From Bacillota bacterium (GTDB taxonomy: Bacteria > Bacillota > Clostridia > Lachnospirales > Lachnospiraceae), in contig JAEWPQ010000197.1 in assembly GCA_023460575.1 (NCBI GenBank), positions 1 to 18,019 on the forward strand: a stretch of 18,019 nt of DNA, read 5' to 3'. Made by a program: the position numbers and the translations under genes. Under the pieces are notes generated by a model. It worked only from the letters and a program-made list of their open reading frames with translations, searched no databases and was not told the origin of the DNA. Positions 7,732-14,028 of this stretch are shown piece by piece. Position 1 is the first letter of the stretch, and each line of letters begins with the position of its first letter.

Positions 7732-9991
7732 GAGGAAACGCAAGAGTCGCCTTAAATAAATCTCCGTCAATGTAAAGCCGCAGCTCTCCGCCCTGAAGCT
7801 CGGACAGGCTCTTTGCAATAGAGATTCCCAAACCGCTTCCTTCGGTAGTTCTGGCAACATCTCCGCGGACAAACCGCTCTGTCAGTTCGTCCGCGCGGAT
7901 ATTTAACGGATTTTCTGAAATGTTCTTAATGGTAAATAATATGTTTTCATCTTCTTTTATAATATCTACATAGACACGGCTGTGCTCCATCGCATATTTA
8001 AACGCATTGTTGTAAAGGTTCTCAAGAACTCTCCATAAATATCGTCCATCTGCCTCGATTAACAGTGCTTCGTCTGGAAGCTCAGACACCAGCTCCAAAT
8101 GGCGGAGTGAAAACTTTTCTTCAAATTCGCCGTTTGTCTGGTGGATCAGTTCAACAAAATCAATGCTTGCCATATCTAACTTTAAGTTACCGGAACTGGC
8201 TTTGGAAGCTTCCACCAAGTCTTCTGTCAATGTCTTTAAACGCTGGGATTTCTGTTCCAGAACATCCAGATAACCCTGAATTCGGGGGTCCTGAATTTTC
8301 TCCCTTTTAATTAAATCCACATAGTTAATAATGGACGTAAGCGGAGTTTTTATGTCGTGGGATACGTTTGTGATAAGATCAGCCTTAAGCCGTTCACTGC
8401 GTACCTTTTCCTGCAGTGCAGTTTCAAGTCCTGAGCTTATATGATTGATATTCTCTGCAAGTTCCCGTTCCTTTCCATAAAACTTTTTAATATCGATCTT
8501 ATATGTGGTATTTCCATTGGATATGTTTAATAGTGCCTGGTTGATCTGATCGGTCTGCCATGCATTTTTGTACATCTGGTGAAATACCCAAAGATCCAGG
8601 ACGCAGAATAGAATAACCACCGCTCCCATAAGAATTCTGGACTCCAAATCGTTGTAGGTGAACAGTAAAAATGCAAATGCCAATATCATAACAACATTAA
8701 AAACCAGAAACAGGGAATAGGTTATCATGATTCTTGTAGTAAAACGGTGATCTTTGAAATAGAGCCGCAGAGCCATTAAGCCTTTATGAAAAAGGCTGTT
8801 CTTCCATAGTCTGCCGGACTTATACTGTTTTAGAAGGTTTAAGGCGGCAGAGACTCCTGCGGCATAAATGATCAGGATTTTTAATACCAGTTCCCCATAA
8901 AACCAGTTCTCAGAAGCAAGGAACAGATGAATAATTTTATAAATAATCTGGTTTGAAAACAGCAGGGCAAAACCGGCAGCAGCCAGATACAGGACCAGAC
9001 TGATCTCTGCGGGCAGCTGATCGATTCGCTGAACAATCAGAGAAGGGCTCTGTTCTTCCGGCAAACCGTTAAAAAGGACCAGCATATAAAGGGTTGTTGC
9101 ACATCCTAAGATTCCAAGTGCAAGGCAGATCATTCCAAAAATAAAAACAAGACGCATCTGATCAAAGGATTCCGATGCCTGATAATAGGCATCATTATAC
9201 GGGTAGGAAGTATTGACTGCCACAGACATATGATAATTGCCATTATTATAGGGATTCATCTTCTCAAGCTCAGAGGACACATTTTTTGGAACGGTTGTTA
9301 AATTGGAGTCTACATAGAGCGCCTCACCCGTAACGTATAAATATTTTCCCATAGACTTAAACTCATCAAGGGATCTTCCCGGGAAATTGGTATAGAGTTT
9401 ATAATCATCTGCTGTATTCTGATACCGGATTTCGAACTTTAAGTTACCTGGATTCTGAATAAACCGGTAATAAAAACGGTAATAGTTGCCTAAATGAGAA
9501 AGAACCTCATAGGAGAGCTGATCAATGGACTGAAAGGAGTCTCCCGGCTCAACCGCTTTGAAGTCAGGCTCGTAAGCGCGGTAAAGCACCTGGTAATTCA
9601 TTTCTTCACTGGAGCTTTCTTTGGGATGCCCGCCGCTGACCTTAAACTGTTCATTCAGATAATAGCCCTGGGACTTGGCGTGCCGGATCATCTCATCTAA
9701 CGTGTAATCTTTTGTGGCCCCCGGACCGTCAGCTACCCGGATGATAAATTTGGAATAATCCAGTTTTCCATTTGTTTCAAATACTTCCTTATATTTAACA
9801 TAATTAAATATATCATCAATGTCAGATTTTAACTGACCTGCAAATTCGGGAGTGTCTTCATAAGTTTCGTCGGCAATCCAGCTGATTCCTTCCCCATAGT
9901 GGGTGTTATTGTACATGATAGTGACGCCGATCACTACCAGAAGGGAGAACAGGAGATGGGCCAGTACGGCCTTTTCTTTTCTTTTTTTCAT
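7721..9991 (-). CDS. Sensor histidine kinase, multi-pass membrane
   Basis: This is the kinase of a two-component pair. In 756 residues it has TM1 (about 10-27), a large extracytoplasmic domain (about 28-278), five more membrane segments (about 279-307, 329-356, 365-387, 422-444 and 452-471), a linker that may correspond to a HAMP domain, a HisKA domain with the phospho-acceptor His545 (SHDIKTPLTS), and an HATPase_c domain with N box ENLYNNAFKYA (657-667), F box ERFVRGD (705-711) and G2 box GSGLGISIAK (718-727). The usual DxGxG G1 box is replaced by KNISENPLNI, a pattern I recall in related clostridial kinases. It begins 8 nt after the response regulator stop, with its ribosome binding site overlapping that stop, so the pair is one operon. 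The signal is unknown. Confidence 0.93.
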   Translation of the reverse strand: MKKRKEKAVLAHLLFSLLVVIGVTIMYNNTHYGEGISWIADETYEDTPEFAGQLKSDIDDIFNYVKYKEVFETNGKLDYSKFIIRVADGPGATKDYTLDEMIRHAKSQGYYLNEQFKVSGGHPKESSSEEMNYQVLYRAYEPDFKAVEPGDSFQSIDQLSYEVLSHLGNYYRFYYRFIQNPGNLKFEIRYQNTADDYKLYTNFPGRSLDEFKSMGKYLYVTGEALYVDSNLTTVPKNVSSELEKMNPYNNGNYHMSVAVNTSYPYNDAYYQASESFDQMRLVFIFGMICLALGILGCATTLYMLVLFNGLPEEQSPSLIVQRIDQLPAEISLVLYLAAAGFALLFSNQIIYKIIHLFLASENWFYGELVLKILIIYAAGVSAALNLLKQYKSGRLWKNSLFHKGLMALRLYFKDHRFTTRIMITYSLFLVFNVVMILAFAFLLFTYNDLESRILMGAVVILFCVLDLWVFHQMYKNAWQTDQINQALLNISNGNTTYKIDIKKFYGKERELAENINHISSGLETALQEKVRSERLKADLITNVSHDIKTPLTSIINYVDLIKREKIQDPRIQGYLDVLEQKSQRLKTLTEDLVEASKASSGNLKLDMASIDFVELIHQTNGEFEEKFSLRHLELVSELPDEALLIEADGRYLWRVLENLYNNAFKYAMEHSRVYVDIIKEDENILFTIKNISENPLNIRADELTERFVRGDVARTTEGSGLGISIAKSLSELQGGELRLYIDGDLFKATLAFPLKK

Positions 9992-9999
9992 AATGGCTC

Positions 10000-10695
10000 C
10001 TATTGCTTTTCGATCTTATACCCGACACCCCAGACTACCTTTAAATACCGTGGCTCTCTGGGATTAATCTCAATTTTTTCCCGGATATGCCGGATATGAA
10101 CGGCAACGGTATTGTCAGCACCAATGGCCTCCTCGTTCCAGATCTGTTCATATATCTCATCAATGGAAAATACTTTCCCTGCATTCTTAACAAGAAGTAA
10201 AAGGATGTTGTATTCAATGGGAGTCAGCTTTATAATTTCCTCATCAACCGTAATTTCCTTATTATCATCATTGATGGCAAGTCCGCCGCATTTGTAGATC
10301 TGACCGGCAGGCTGCTGATTCATATTCCCAAGCTGGGTATAACGGCGCATCTGTGATTTCACTCTGGCTACCAGCTCCAGCGGGTTAAATGGTTTGGTAA
10401 TATAGTCATCTGCTCCGATATTCAGACCCAGTATTTTATCGGTGTCTTCGGACTTGGCTGAAAGAATGATAATGGGAATGCTGCTGGTCTCCCTTACTTT
10501 TAATGTGGTGCGGATTCCATCCAGGCCAGGCATCATTACATCCAGAATCATTAAGTCAACTTCATTTTCCTCCAGAAGTTCCAGAGCTTCAACGCCGTCA
10601 TAGGCCTTAATGATATGGAATCCTTCTCCGGTTAAATATATATCAATCGCTTCAACAATTTGCTTGTCATCGTCACATACTAAGATATTTTGCAT
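10000..10695 (-). CDS. OmpR/PhoB-family (VanR-like) response regulator
   Basis: This is a DNA-binding response regulator, the partner of the adjacent kinase. The 231-residue product has a receiver domain (acidic D8-D10, phospho-acceptor Asp52 in MILDVMMPG, Ser79, Lys101 in ITKPF) and a C-terminal winged helix (about 135-230, TPIEYNILLLLVKNAGKVFS and VAVHIRHIREKIE, ending VVWGVGYKIE). I placed the start at the ATG at 10695, where the protein begins MQNILVCDDD, because AGGAGG (complement of 10703-10708) lies 7 nt upstream. An in-frame ATG at 10725 would add ten residues but has no ribosome binding site and lies next to the probable -10 box. The gene is divergent from the LysM-GH18 gene across about 150 nt. 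Confidence 0.95.
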   Translation of the reverse strand: MQNILVCDDDKQIVEAIDIYLTGEGFHIIKAYDGVEALELLEENEVDLMILDVMMPGLDGIRTTLKVRETSSIPIIILSAKSEDTDKILGLNIGADDYITKPFNPLELVARVKSQMRRYTQLGNMNQQPAGQIYKCGGLAINDDNKEITVDEEIIKLTPIEYNILLLLVKNAGKVFSIDEIYEQIWNEEAIGADNTVAVHIRHIREKIEINPREPRYLKVVWGVGYKIEKQ

Positions 10696-10716
10696 TTGAT
10701 AACCTCCTTTTTCAAT

Positions 10717-10722
10717 ATTATA
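10717..10722 (-). promoter_or_regulatory. Probable -10 element for the two-component operon
   Basis: On the minus strand the sequence TTGTATAATATTG contains a perfect TATAAT box 21 nt before the regulator start codon. The -35 position 17 nt further upstream reads ATGCTT, a poor match, so the promoter may depend on an activator, perhaps the regulator itself. An 8-bp A/T hairpin (TAAAAAAG 10734-10741 with CTTTTTTA 10750-10757) covers the -35 region. Confidence 0.45.
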
Positions 10723-10842
10723 CAACGAAGGCAGTAAAAAAGCATATTACTTTTTTATGAAGAAAAGGAAAATGAACCGATTCTATCATGTTTCCACCTG
10801 TTTTTTCATATGCTTTAACAATTCAGGTAAAAGGGTGCTGGT

Positions 10843-11988
10843 ATGAACATTTATGTAGTACAGCCGGGAGACAGTGTAGATTCCATTGCCGCGTCCCAAA
10901 ACGTTTCGGTAGAAGCTTTGACATATGACAATCAGATTTTTCCTCCATACCGCCTGGCTGTCGGTCAGGCACTTTATATCAGAGGGGACAGTCCTCCCGA
11001 AGATAGGATTCCACTTTACGTCTTTGGTTATGCATACCCCTTCATAGATTCGGATAATCTGGATGAGACACTTCCATTTCTCACTGATCTATATGTTTTT
11101 TCCTATGGATTTACGCTGGAGGGAGACCTGGTTCCGCCTCAGAGTCCAGATGACTGGATGATTGACCGGGCGCTGGAAGCGGGAGTGCGTCCGGTTCTGA
11201 CCTTAACGCCTTTTGGACCTGATGGAAGGTTTAATAATAGCCTGGTCACAAATCTGGTGCATAATCCGCAGATCCAGCAGCGTCTGATGTGGAATCTGGG
11301 GAGGATTATGCAGGAGAAACGGTTTGGAGGTCTGGATATTGACTTTGAGTATATTCTGGCAGATGACCGTCAGGCTTATGCAGATTTTGTAAAACGAACC
11401 ACACAGATTATGAATCAGTTCGGCTATCAGGTAACGGTAGCTCTGGCTCCAAAGACCTCGGCTGGTCAGGTGGGACTTTTGTATGAGGGGGTGGATTACA
11501 GGCTTCTTGGAGAAGCGGCAAACAGAGTTTTGCTTATGACTTATGAATGGGGGTATACATTTGGCCCACCCATGGCAGTTGCGCCAATCAACATGGTTAG
11601 GAAAGTGGTTGACTATGCGATAACCGAGATTCCATTATATAAGATTAGCCTGGGAATCCCAAATTACGGATATGACTGGCCTCTCCCATATGAGCGGGGA
11701 GTTACGAGAGCGGAAACCATAAGTAATGTGGAAGCGATACAGATTGCCATTGAAAATGGAGCAGAGATTCAGTTTGATGAAGAGGCCATGTCCCCATATT
11801 TCCGTTACTGGAAGTTTGGAATTCAACATGAGGTCTGGTTTGAAGATGTGAGGAGTTATAAAGCCAAATTTGATTTAATTAAAGAATATGGATTAACAGG
11901 AGCCGGGTACTGGCAGATTATGCAGTTCTTCCGGGCAAACTGGCTTTTACTGAGTCAGATGTTTGAAGCAAGGAAGGTTGGAGATTAG
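10843..11988 (+). CDS. LysM-GH18 glycosidase, spore-cortex lytic enzyme type (YaaH/SleL-like)
   Basis: This 381-residue protein joins one N-terminal LysM domain (residues 1-47, YVVQPGDSVDSIAASQNVSV) to a glycoside hydrolase family 18 barrel (about 56-375). The GH18 active-site motif GLDIDFEY is present at 164-171, with Glu169 as the expected acid catalyst, and the later barrel motifs MTYEWG (232-237) and YGYDWPLPY are also present. In Bacillus, YaaH/SleL proteins are N-acetylglucosaminidases of the spore coat/cortex interface that degrade cortex fragments at germination, and usually have two LysM domains; this one has a single LysM. There is no signal peptide, as in that family. The ATG at 10843 has AAAAGGG about 7 nt upstream. 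No clear sporulation sigma promoter was found. A strong terminator follows. Confidence 0.88.
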   Translation: MNIYVVQPGDSVDSIAASQNVSVEALTYDNQIFPPYRLAVGQALYIRGDSPPEDRIPLYVFGYAYPFIDSDNLDETLPFLTDLYVFSYGFTLEGDLVPPQSPDDWMIDRALEAGVRPVLTLTPFGPDGRFNNSLVTNLVHNPQIQQRLMWNLGRIMQEKRFGGLDIDFEYILADDRQAYADFVKRTTQIMNQFGYQVTVALAPKTSAGQVGLLYEGVDYRLLGEAANRVLLMTYEWGYTFGPPMAVAPINMVRKVVDYAITEIPLYKISLGIPNYGYDWPLPYERGVTRAETISNVEAIQIAIENGAEIQFDEEAMSPYFRYWKFGIQHEVWFEDVRSYKAKFDLIKEYGLTGAGYWQIMQFFRANWLLLSQMFEARKVGD

Positions 11989-11996
11989 AGGTAGTA

Positions 11997-12050
11997 AATG
12001 CAGGGTGAGGAAATGTGTACATTTCTTTATCCTGCATTTTAGTATATTTT
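11997..12050 (+). terminator. Intrinsic terminator after the LysM-GH18 gene
   Basis: A 19-bp stem with a TGTA loop runs from 11997 to 12038: AATGCAGG (11997-12004) pairs with CCTGCATT (12031-12038), extended inward by mostly A-U and G-U pairs to 12015/12020. It is followed by a T-rich tail (TTAGTATATTTT). It lies 8 nt after the stop codon. Confidence 0.85.
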
Positions 12051-12134
12051 AGACTTATTTATTTTTATTATGACAGACAGCTGTCCTGTTATATGTTGTA
12101 TGATTGTCAAAAAACAGGAGGCATGATTAAGAAA

Positions 12135-12524
12135 ATGAAATTAGATGGATTTGGAATTTTCGTAGAGGATATGGCAGTAATGGTACGGTTTTATCGTGAT
12201 GTACTGGGATTTGAAATAAAGGAAGACGAAAATACAACAAATGTTTATCTGGAAAAAGACGGTACATTGTTTTTGCTGTATCGGAGAAGTGATTTTGAGA
12301 AAATGACAAACAGGGAATTTAATTATGCAAAGGCAATCAATGGGCATTACGAAATAGCATTAAGCGTGGAGAATTTTGATGCTGTCGATTCCACATTCCA
12401 AGAGATAGTTTCAAAAGGAGCAACCCCCGTTTTAGAACCGACAACGGAGACATGGGGACAGCGCACCTGCTATATTGCAGATCCGGAAGGTAATTTAATT
12501 GAAATTGGCTCATTTAGTCAATGA
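12135..12524 (+). CDS. VOC-superfamily (glyoxalase/bleomycin-resistance fold) protein
   Basis: The 129-residue product has the paired beta-alpha-beta-beta-beta layout of the vicinal oxygen chelate fold: KLDGFGIFVEDMAVMVRFYRD with VLGFEI at the N-terminus and WGQRTCYIADPEGNLIEIGS at the C-terminus. Family members include glyoxalases, dioxygenases and antibiotic-binding proteins. The first metal-ligand position, usually His, appears to be Gly here, so a catalytic role is uncertain. The start is ambiguous: AGGAGG (12116-12121) is 1 nt from an ATG at 12123 and 13 nt from the ATG at 12135. I chose 12135 because homologues I recall begin MKLDGFG. Codons upstream of 12123 fall in the preceding terminator and are not coding. 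It is a single gene with no clear terminator on its own strand. Confidence 0.85.
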   Translation: MKLDGFGIFVEDMAVMVRFYRDVLGFEIKEDENTTNVYLEKDGTLFLLYRRSDFEKMTNREFNYAKAINGHYEIALSVENFDAVDSTFQEIVSKGATPVLEPTTETWGQRTCYIADPEGNLIEIGSFSQ

Positions 12525-12579
12525 AAAGTAAGAAAGGCTGCTGACAACCTGAGCAAATGAACTATGTCCGATATCCATT

Positions 12580-12608
12580 AAAAAAGGTTCAACCAATCTG
12601 GCTGAACC
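12580..12608 (-). terminator. Minus-strand intrinsic terminator
   Basis: On the minus strand, GGTTCAGCC and GGTTGAACC form a 9-bp stem (one G-U pair) with an AGATT loop, followed directly by six T residues (complement of 12580-12585). It ends 14 nt downstream of the 22-codon ORF stop. There is no T tract in the plus direction, so it serves a minus-strand transcript. Confidence 0.8.
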
Positions 12609-12621
12609 CCATAAGAAACTG

Positions 12622-12690
12622 CTATTTGCAAAACTGAGAAATCAAATTTAATAAATCACTGAAATTACAGGAACTGAAATCAAAACACAT
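12622..12690 (-). CDS. Putative 22-residue Cys-containing peptide
   Basis: I do not recognise this gene. The ORF starts at an ATG (12690) with GGGAGG placed 9 nt upstream (GGAGG is the complement of 12700-12704) and stops with TAG at 12622-12624. The peptide begins MCFDFSSCNF and ends LISQFCK, with Cys at positions 2, 8 and 21 and an amphipathic middle (SDLLNLISQF). It is enclosed by a plausible promoter and a strong terminator, giving a transcript of roughly 140-150 nt. That packaging is the main evidence that it is translated. It has no secretion signal. It could be a small membrane-associated or signalling peptide, a leader, or part of a small RNA that is not translated. Confidence 0.5.
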   Translation of the reverse strand: MCFDFSSCNFSDLLNLISQFCK

Positions 12691-12732
12691 AATCAATTAC
12701 CTCCCTCTTTTTTCTGTTTTTTGAACAACTTA

Positions 12733-12761
12733 ATTGTAACACCAATAGCAATATGTTGAAA
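12733..12761 (-). promoter_or_regulatory. Probable promoter of the 22-codon ORF
   Basis: On the minus strand the -10 box TACAAT (complement of 12733-12738) has TG one base upstream, an extended -10. The -35 box TTTCAA (complement of 12756-12761) is 17 nt away and matches the consensus at only 3 of 6 positions. The predicted start is about 35 nt before the ORF start codon. Confidence 0.45.
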
Positions 12762-12837
12762 TATAGAAAAAATGGATCGAAAAGCAGTAATTGTCAAATA
12801 AGGTAAGGATTCCAGATGTTTAACAGGGGGGGATAAA

Positions 12838-12879
12838 GGGAGGAGCCGGTAAGATTGGCGGGATCCTACCGGCTGAAGT
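12838..12879 (+). other. Shine-Dalgarno sequence followed by a GC-rich hairpin
   Basis: GGGAGG (12838-12843) is followed directly by an 8-bp perfect stem, AGCCGGTA (12844-12851) with TACCGGCT (12867-12874), extended by three more pairs (GAT/ATC) after one mismatch. Neither strand has a T tract after it, so it is not an intrinsic terminator. An ATG comes 5 nt after the stem, so folding would bring the Shine-Dalgarno sequence to normal distance from that ATG. Confidence 0.5.
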
Positions 12880-12969
12880 ATGAAAAAGTATTTATATGAA
12901 AAGGTTATTGACCTCTTTGTGAGTATTAATATACCGGGGAAATGTGACCAGATAATGATGTTTCTGTGA
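12880..12969 (+). CDS. Possible 29-residue small ORF behind a hairpin-bridged ribosome binding site
   Basis: The frame begins MKKYLYEKVIDLF and ends CDQIMMFL, and stops at TGA 12967-12969. It has a basic start and a mostly hydrophobic body with one Cys. It has no adjacent Shine-Dalgarno site in linear sequence; the only candidate is GGGAGG on the far side of the hairpin ending at 12874. No recognisable homology and no promoter can be assigned. It is listed only because of the unusual initiation arrangement, and it may be chance. Confidence 0.2.
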   Translation: MKKYLYEKVIDLFVSINIPGKCDQIMMFL

Positions 12970-12995
12970 AGAGTTTGTGAAAATGGGGTGGGTTG

Positions 12996-13024
12996 TTGAC
13001 ACCATCTCCTTCAATTGCTATAAT
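12996..13024 (+). promoter_or_regulatory. Perfect-consensus sigma-A promoter upstream of larE
   Basis: TTGACA (12996-13001) and TATAAT (13019-13024) are exact consensus hexamers with the optimal 17-nt spacer, and TG at 13016-13017 adds an extended -10. Transcription should start near 13031, about 35 nt before the larE start codon. Confidence 0.9.
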
Positions 13025-13065
13025 TCCTATAAACATATTAATGAAGTATGGCATAAGGAGACTAT

Positions 13066-13875
13066 ATGAATATTCGTGAGAAAGATCAGAAACTGAGAGC
13101 TTATATTTCCAATCTGGACAGCCTGGCAGTTGCTTTTTCTTCAGGGGTGGATTCAACATTTTTATTAAAAACAGCACACGAAGTACTTGGCGACCGTGTG
13201 ATTGCAGTGACGGCAAGGTCCTGCTCCTTTCCGGAACGGGAGATGAATGAGGCGGTTCAGTTTTGCAGGAAAGAGGGAATCCGGCATTTTATTGTTGACA
13301 GTGAGGAGCTGGATATTGAAGGCTTTAGCAGCAATCCGAAAAATAGGTGTTATTTATGTAAGCATGAATTGTTTGAGAAGGTCGCGGAGGTAGCAGCAGA
13401 ATATGGCATAAAACAGATTGCAGAAGGTTCCAATTTAGATGATAACGGTGATTACCGCCCAGGACTGAAAGCGGTAGCCGAGCTGGGAGTTCACAGTCCG
13501 CTGCGCCAGGCAGAACTTAATAAGGAGGAAATAAGGGAATTATCCAGGAATCTGGGGTTAAATACCTGGAACAAACAATCTTTTGCCTGCCTTTCAAGCC
13601 GGTTTGTGTACGGGGAGACGATTTCCAGGGAAAAGCTGTCTATGGTTGACAAAGCAGAACAGCTTTTACTGGACATGGGGTTTTCTCAGGTGAGAGTCCG
13701 GATACACGGTACAATTGCCAGGATTGAAGTGCTTCCGGATCAGATTGCACGGCTTATAACAGAACCCCAAAAGAGTGTTATTACGGTGGAGTTTCATCGG
13801 ATTGGTTTTTCATACGTGACGCTGGATTTAGACGGTTACCGTATGGGAAGCATGAATATAACATTGAATGATTGA
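13066..13875 (+). CDS. larE: LarE-type ATP-dependent sulfur transferase
   Basis: LarE proteins adenylate and then thiolate the pyridinium cofactor precursor on the route to the nickel-pincer nucleotide of lactate racemase and related enzymes. The 269-residue product has the N-terminal PP-loop AFSSGVDST (23-31, with Ser in place of the first Gly of SGGVDS), the family motif EGSNLDDNGDYRPG (120-133), and the sulfur-donor region FACLSSRF with Cys175. It also has a CxxC pair, Cys95 and Cys98 (NRCYLCK). AAGGAG at 13055-13060 is 5 nt before the ATG. It is a single-gene unit, with its own consensus promoter and terminator, and larB, larC or larA are not adjacent. Other members of the PP-loop family annotated as LarE have unknown targets, so the exact substrate is inferred. 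Confidence 0.88.
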   Translation: MNIREKDQKLRAYISNLDSLAVAFSSGVDSTFLLKTAHEVLGDRVIAVTARSCSFPEREMNEAVQFCRKEGIRHFIVDSEELDIEGFSSNPKNRCYLCKHELFEKVAEVAAEYGIKQIAEGSNLDDNGDYRPGLKAVAELGVHSPLRQAELNKEEIRELSRNLGLNTWNKQSFACLSSRFVYGETISREKLSMVDKAEQLLLDMGFSQVRVRIHGTIARIEVLPDQIARLITEPQKSVITVEFHRIGFSYVTLDLDGYRMGSMNITLND

Positions 13876-13884
13876 TACGATTAT

Positions 13885-13933
13885 GGAGAATCTGAAGGAA
13901 AGAGTTTGTTTTCCTTCAGATTCTCCTTTTTTT
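13885..13933 (+). terminator. Intrinsic terminator of larE
   Basis: A perfect 17-bp stem (13885-13901 with 13910-13926) closes an 8-nt loop and is followed by seven T residues (13927-13933). It begins 9 nt after the larE stop codon and separates larE from the next operon. Confidence 0.95.
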
Positions 13934-13965
13934 ATGTATAAAATTTTATAAATAGCATGAGGCGG

Positions 13966-13994
13966 TTGATTTTATTTCATTTTTCTGATATATT
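13966..13994 (+). promoter_or_regulatory. Promoter of the LRR-VWA-MoxR operon
   Basis: TTGATT (13966-13971) and TATATT (13989-13994) are spaced by 17 nt, and TG at 13986-13987 gives an extended -10. The first gene starts 35 nt further on. The larE terminator just upstream means the operon needs its own promoter, and this is the only good candidate in the gap. Confidence 0.65.
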
Positions 13995-14028
13995 GATTTG
14001 TTAAACGATCCATTGGAGAGGTATTAAA

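Larger units (their letters stand above)
12525..13065. other. 541-nt intergenic region with small transcription units
   Basis: No reading frame of ordinary gene size lies here. From left to right it holds a minus-strand terminator (12580-12608), a 22-codon minus-strand ORF (12622-12690) with ribosome binding site and promoter (12733-12761), a plus-strand SD-hairpin-ATG arrangement (12838-12882) with a possible 29-codon ORF to 12969, and the larE promoter (12996-13024). The stretch 12762-12837 shows no feature I can support, apart from a short G-rich run (12825-12832). Confidence 0.7.

Noticed and set aside
10807..10815. CATATGCTT as a sporulation sigma -10 box for the LysM-GH18 gene
   Set aside because: It does not fit the sigma-E, G or K -10 patterns fully and has no matching -35 element at the right distance.
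12015..12134. Upstream extension of the VOC reading frame
   Set aside because: The extra codons fall in the terminator of the preceding gene and give a non-family N-terminus; AGGAGG at 12116-12121 marks initiation further down.
12844..12874. GC-rich hairpin as an intrinsic terminator
   Set aside because: No T tract follows it on either strand.
12820..12880. NiCo or other metal riboswitch upstream of larE
   Set aside because: Only one stem is present, and the conserved core of the NiCo class is not visible; the larE promoter lies downstream of it, so it would not be in the larE leader.
13491..13676. Open frames on the opposite strand of larE and of other genes
   Set aside because: They are antisense shadows of well-supported genes, lack ribosome binding sites and show no recognisable domains.
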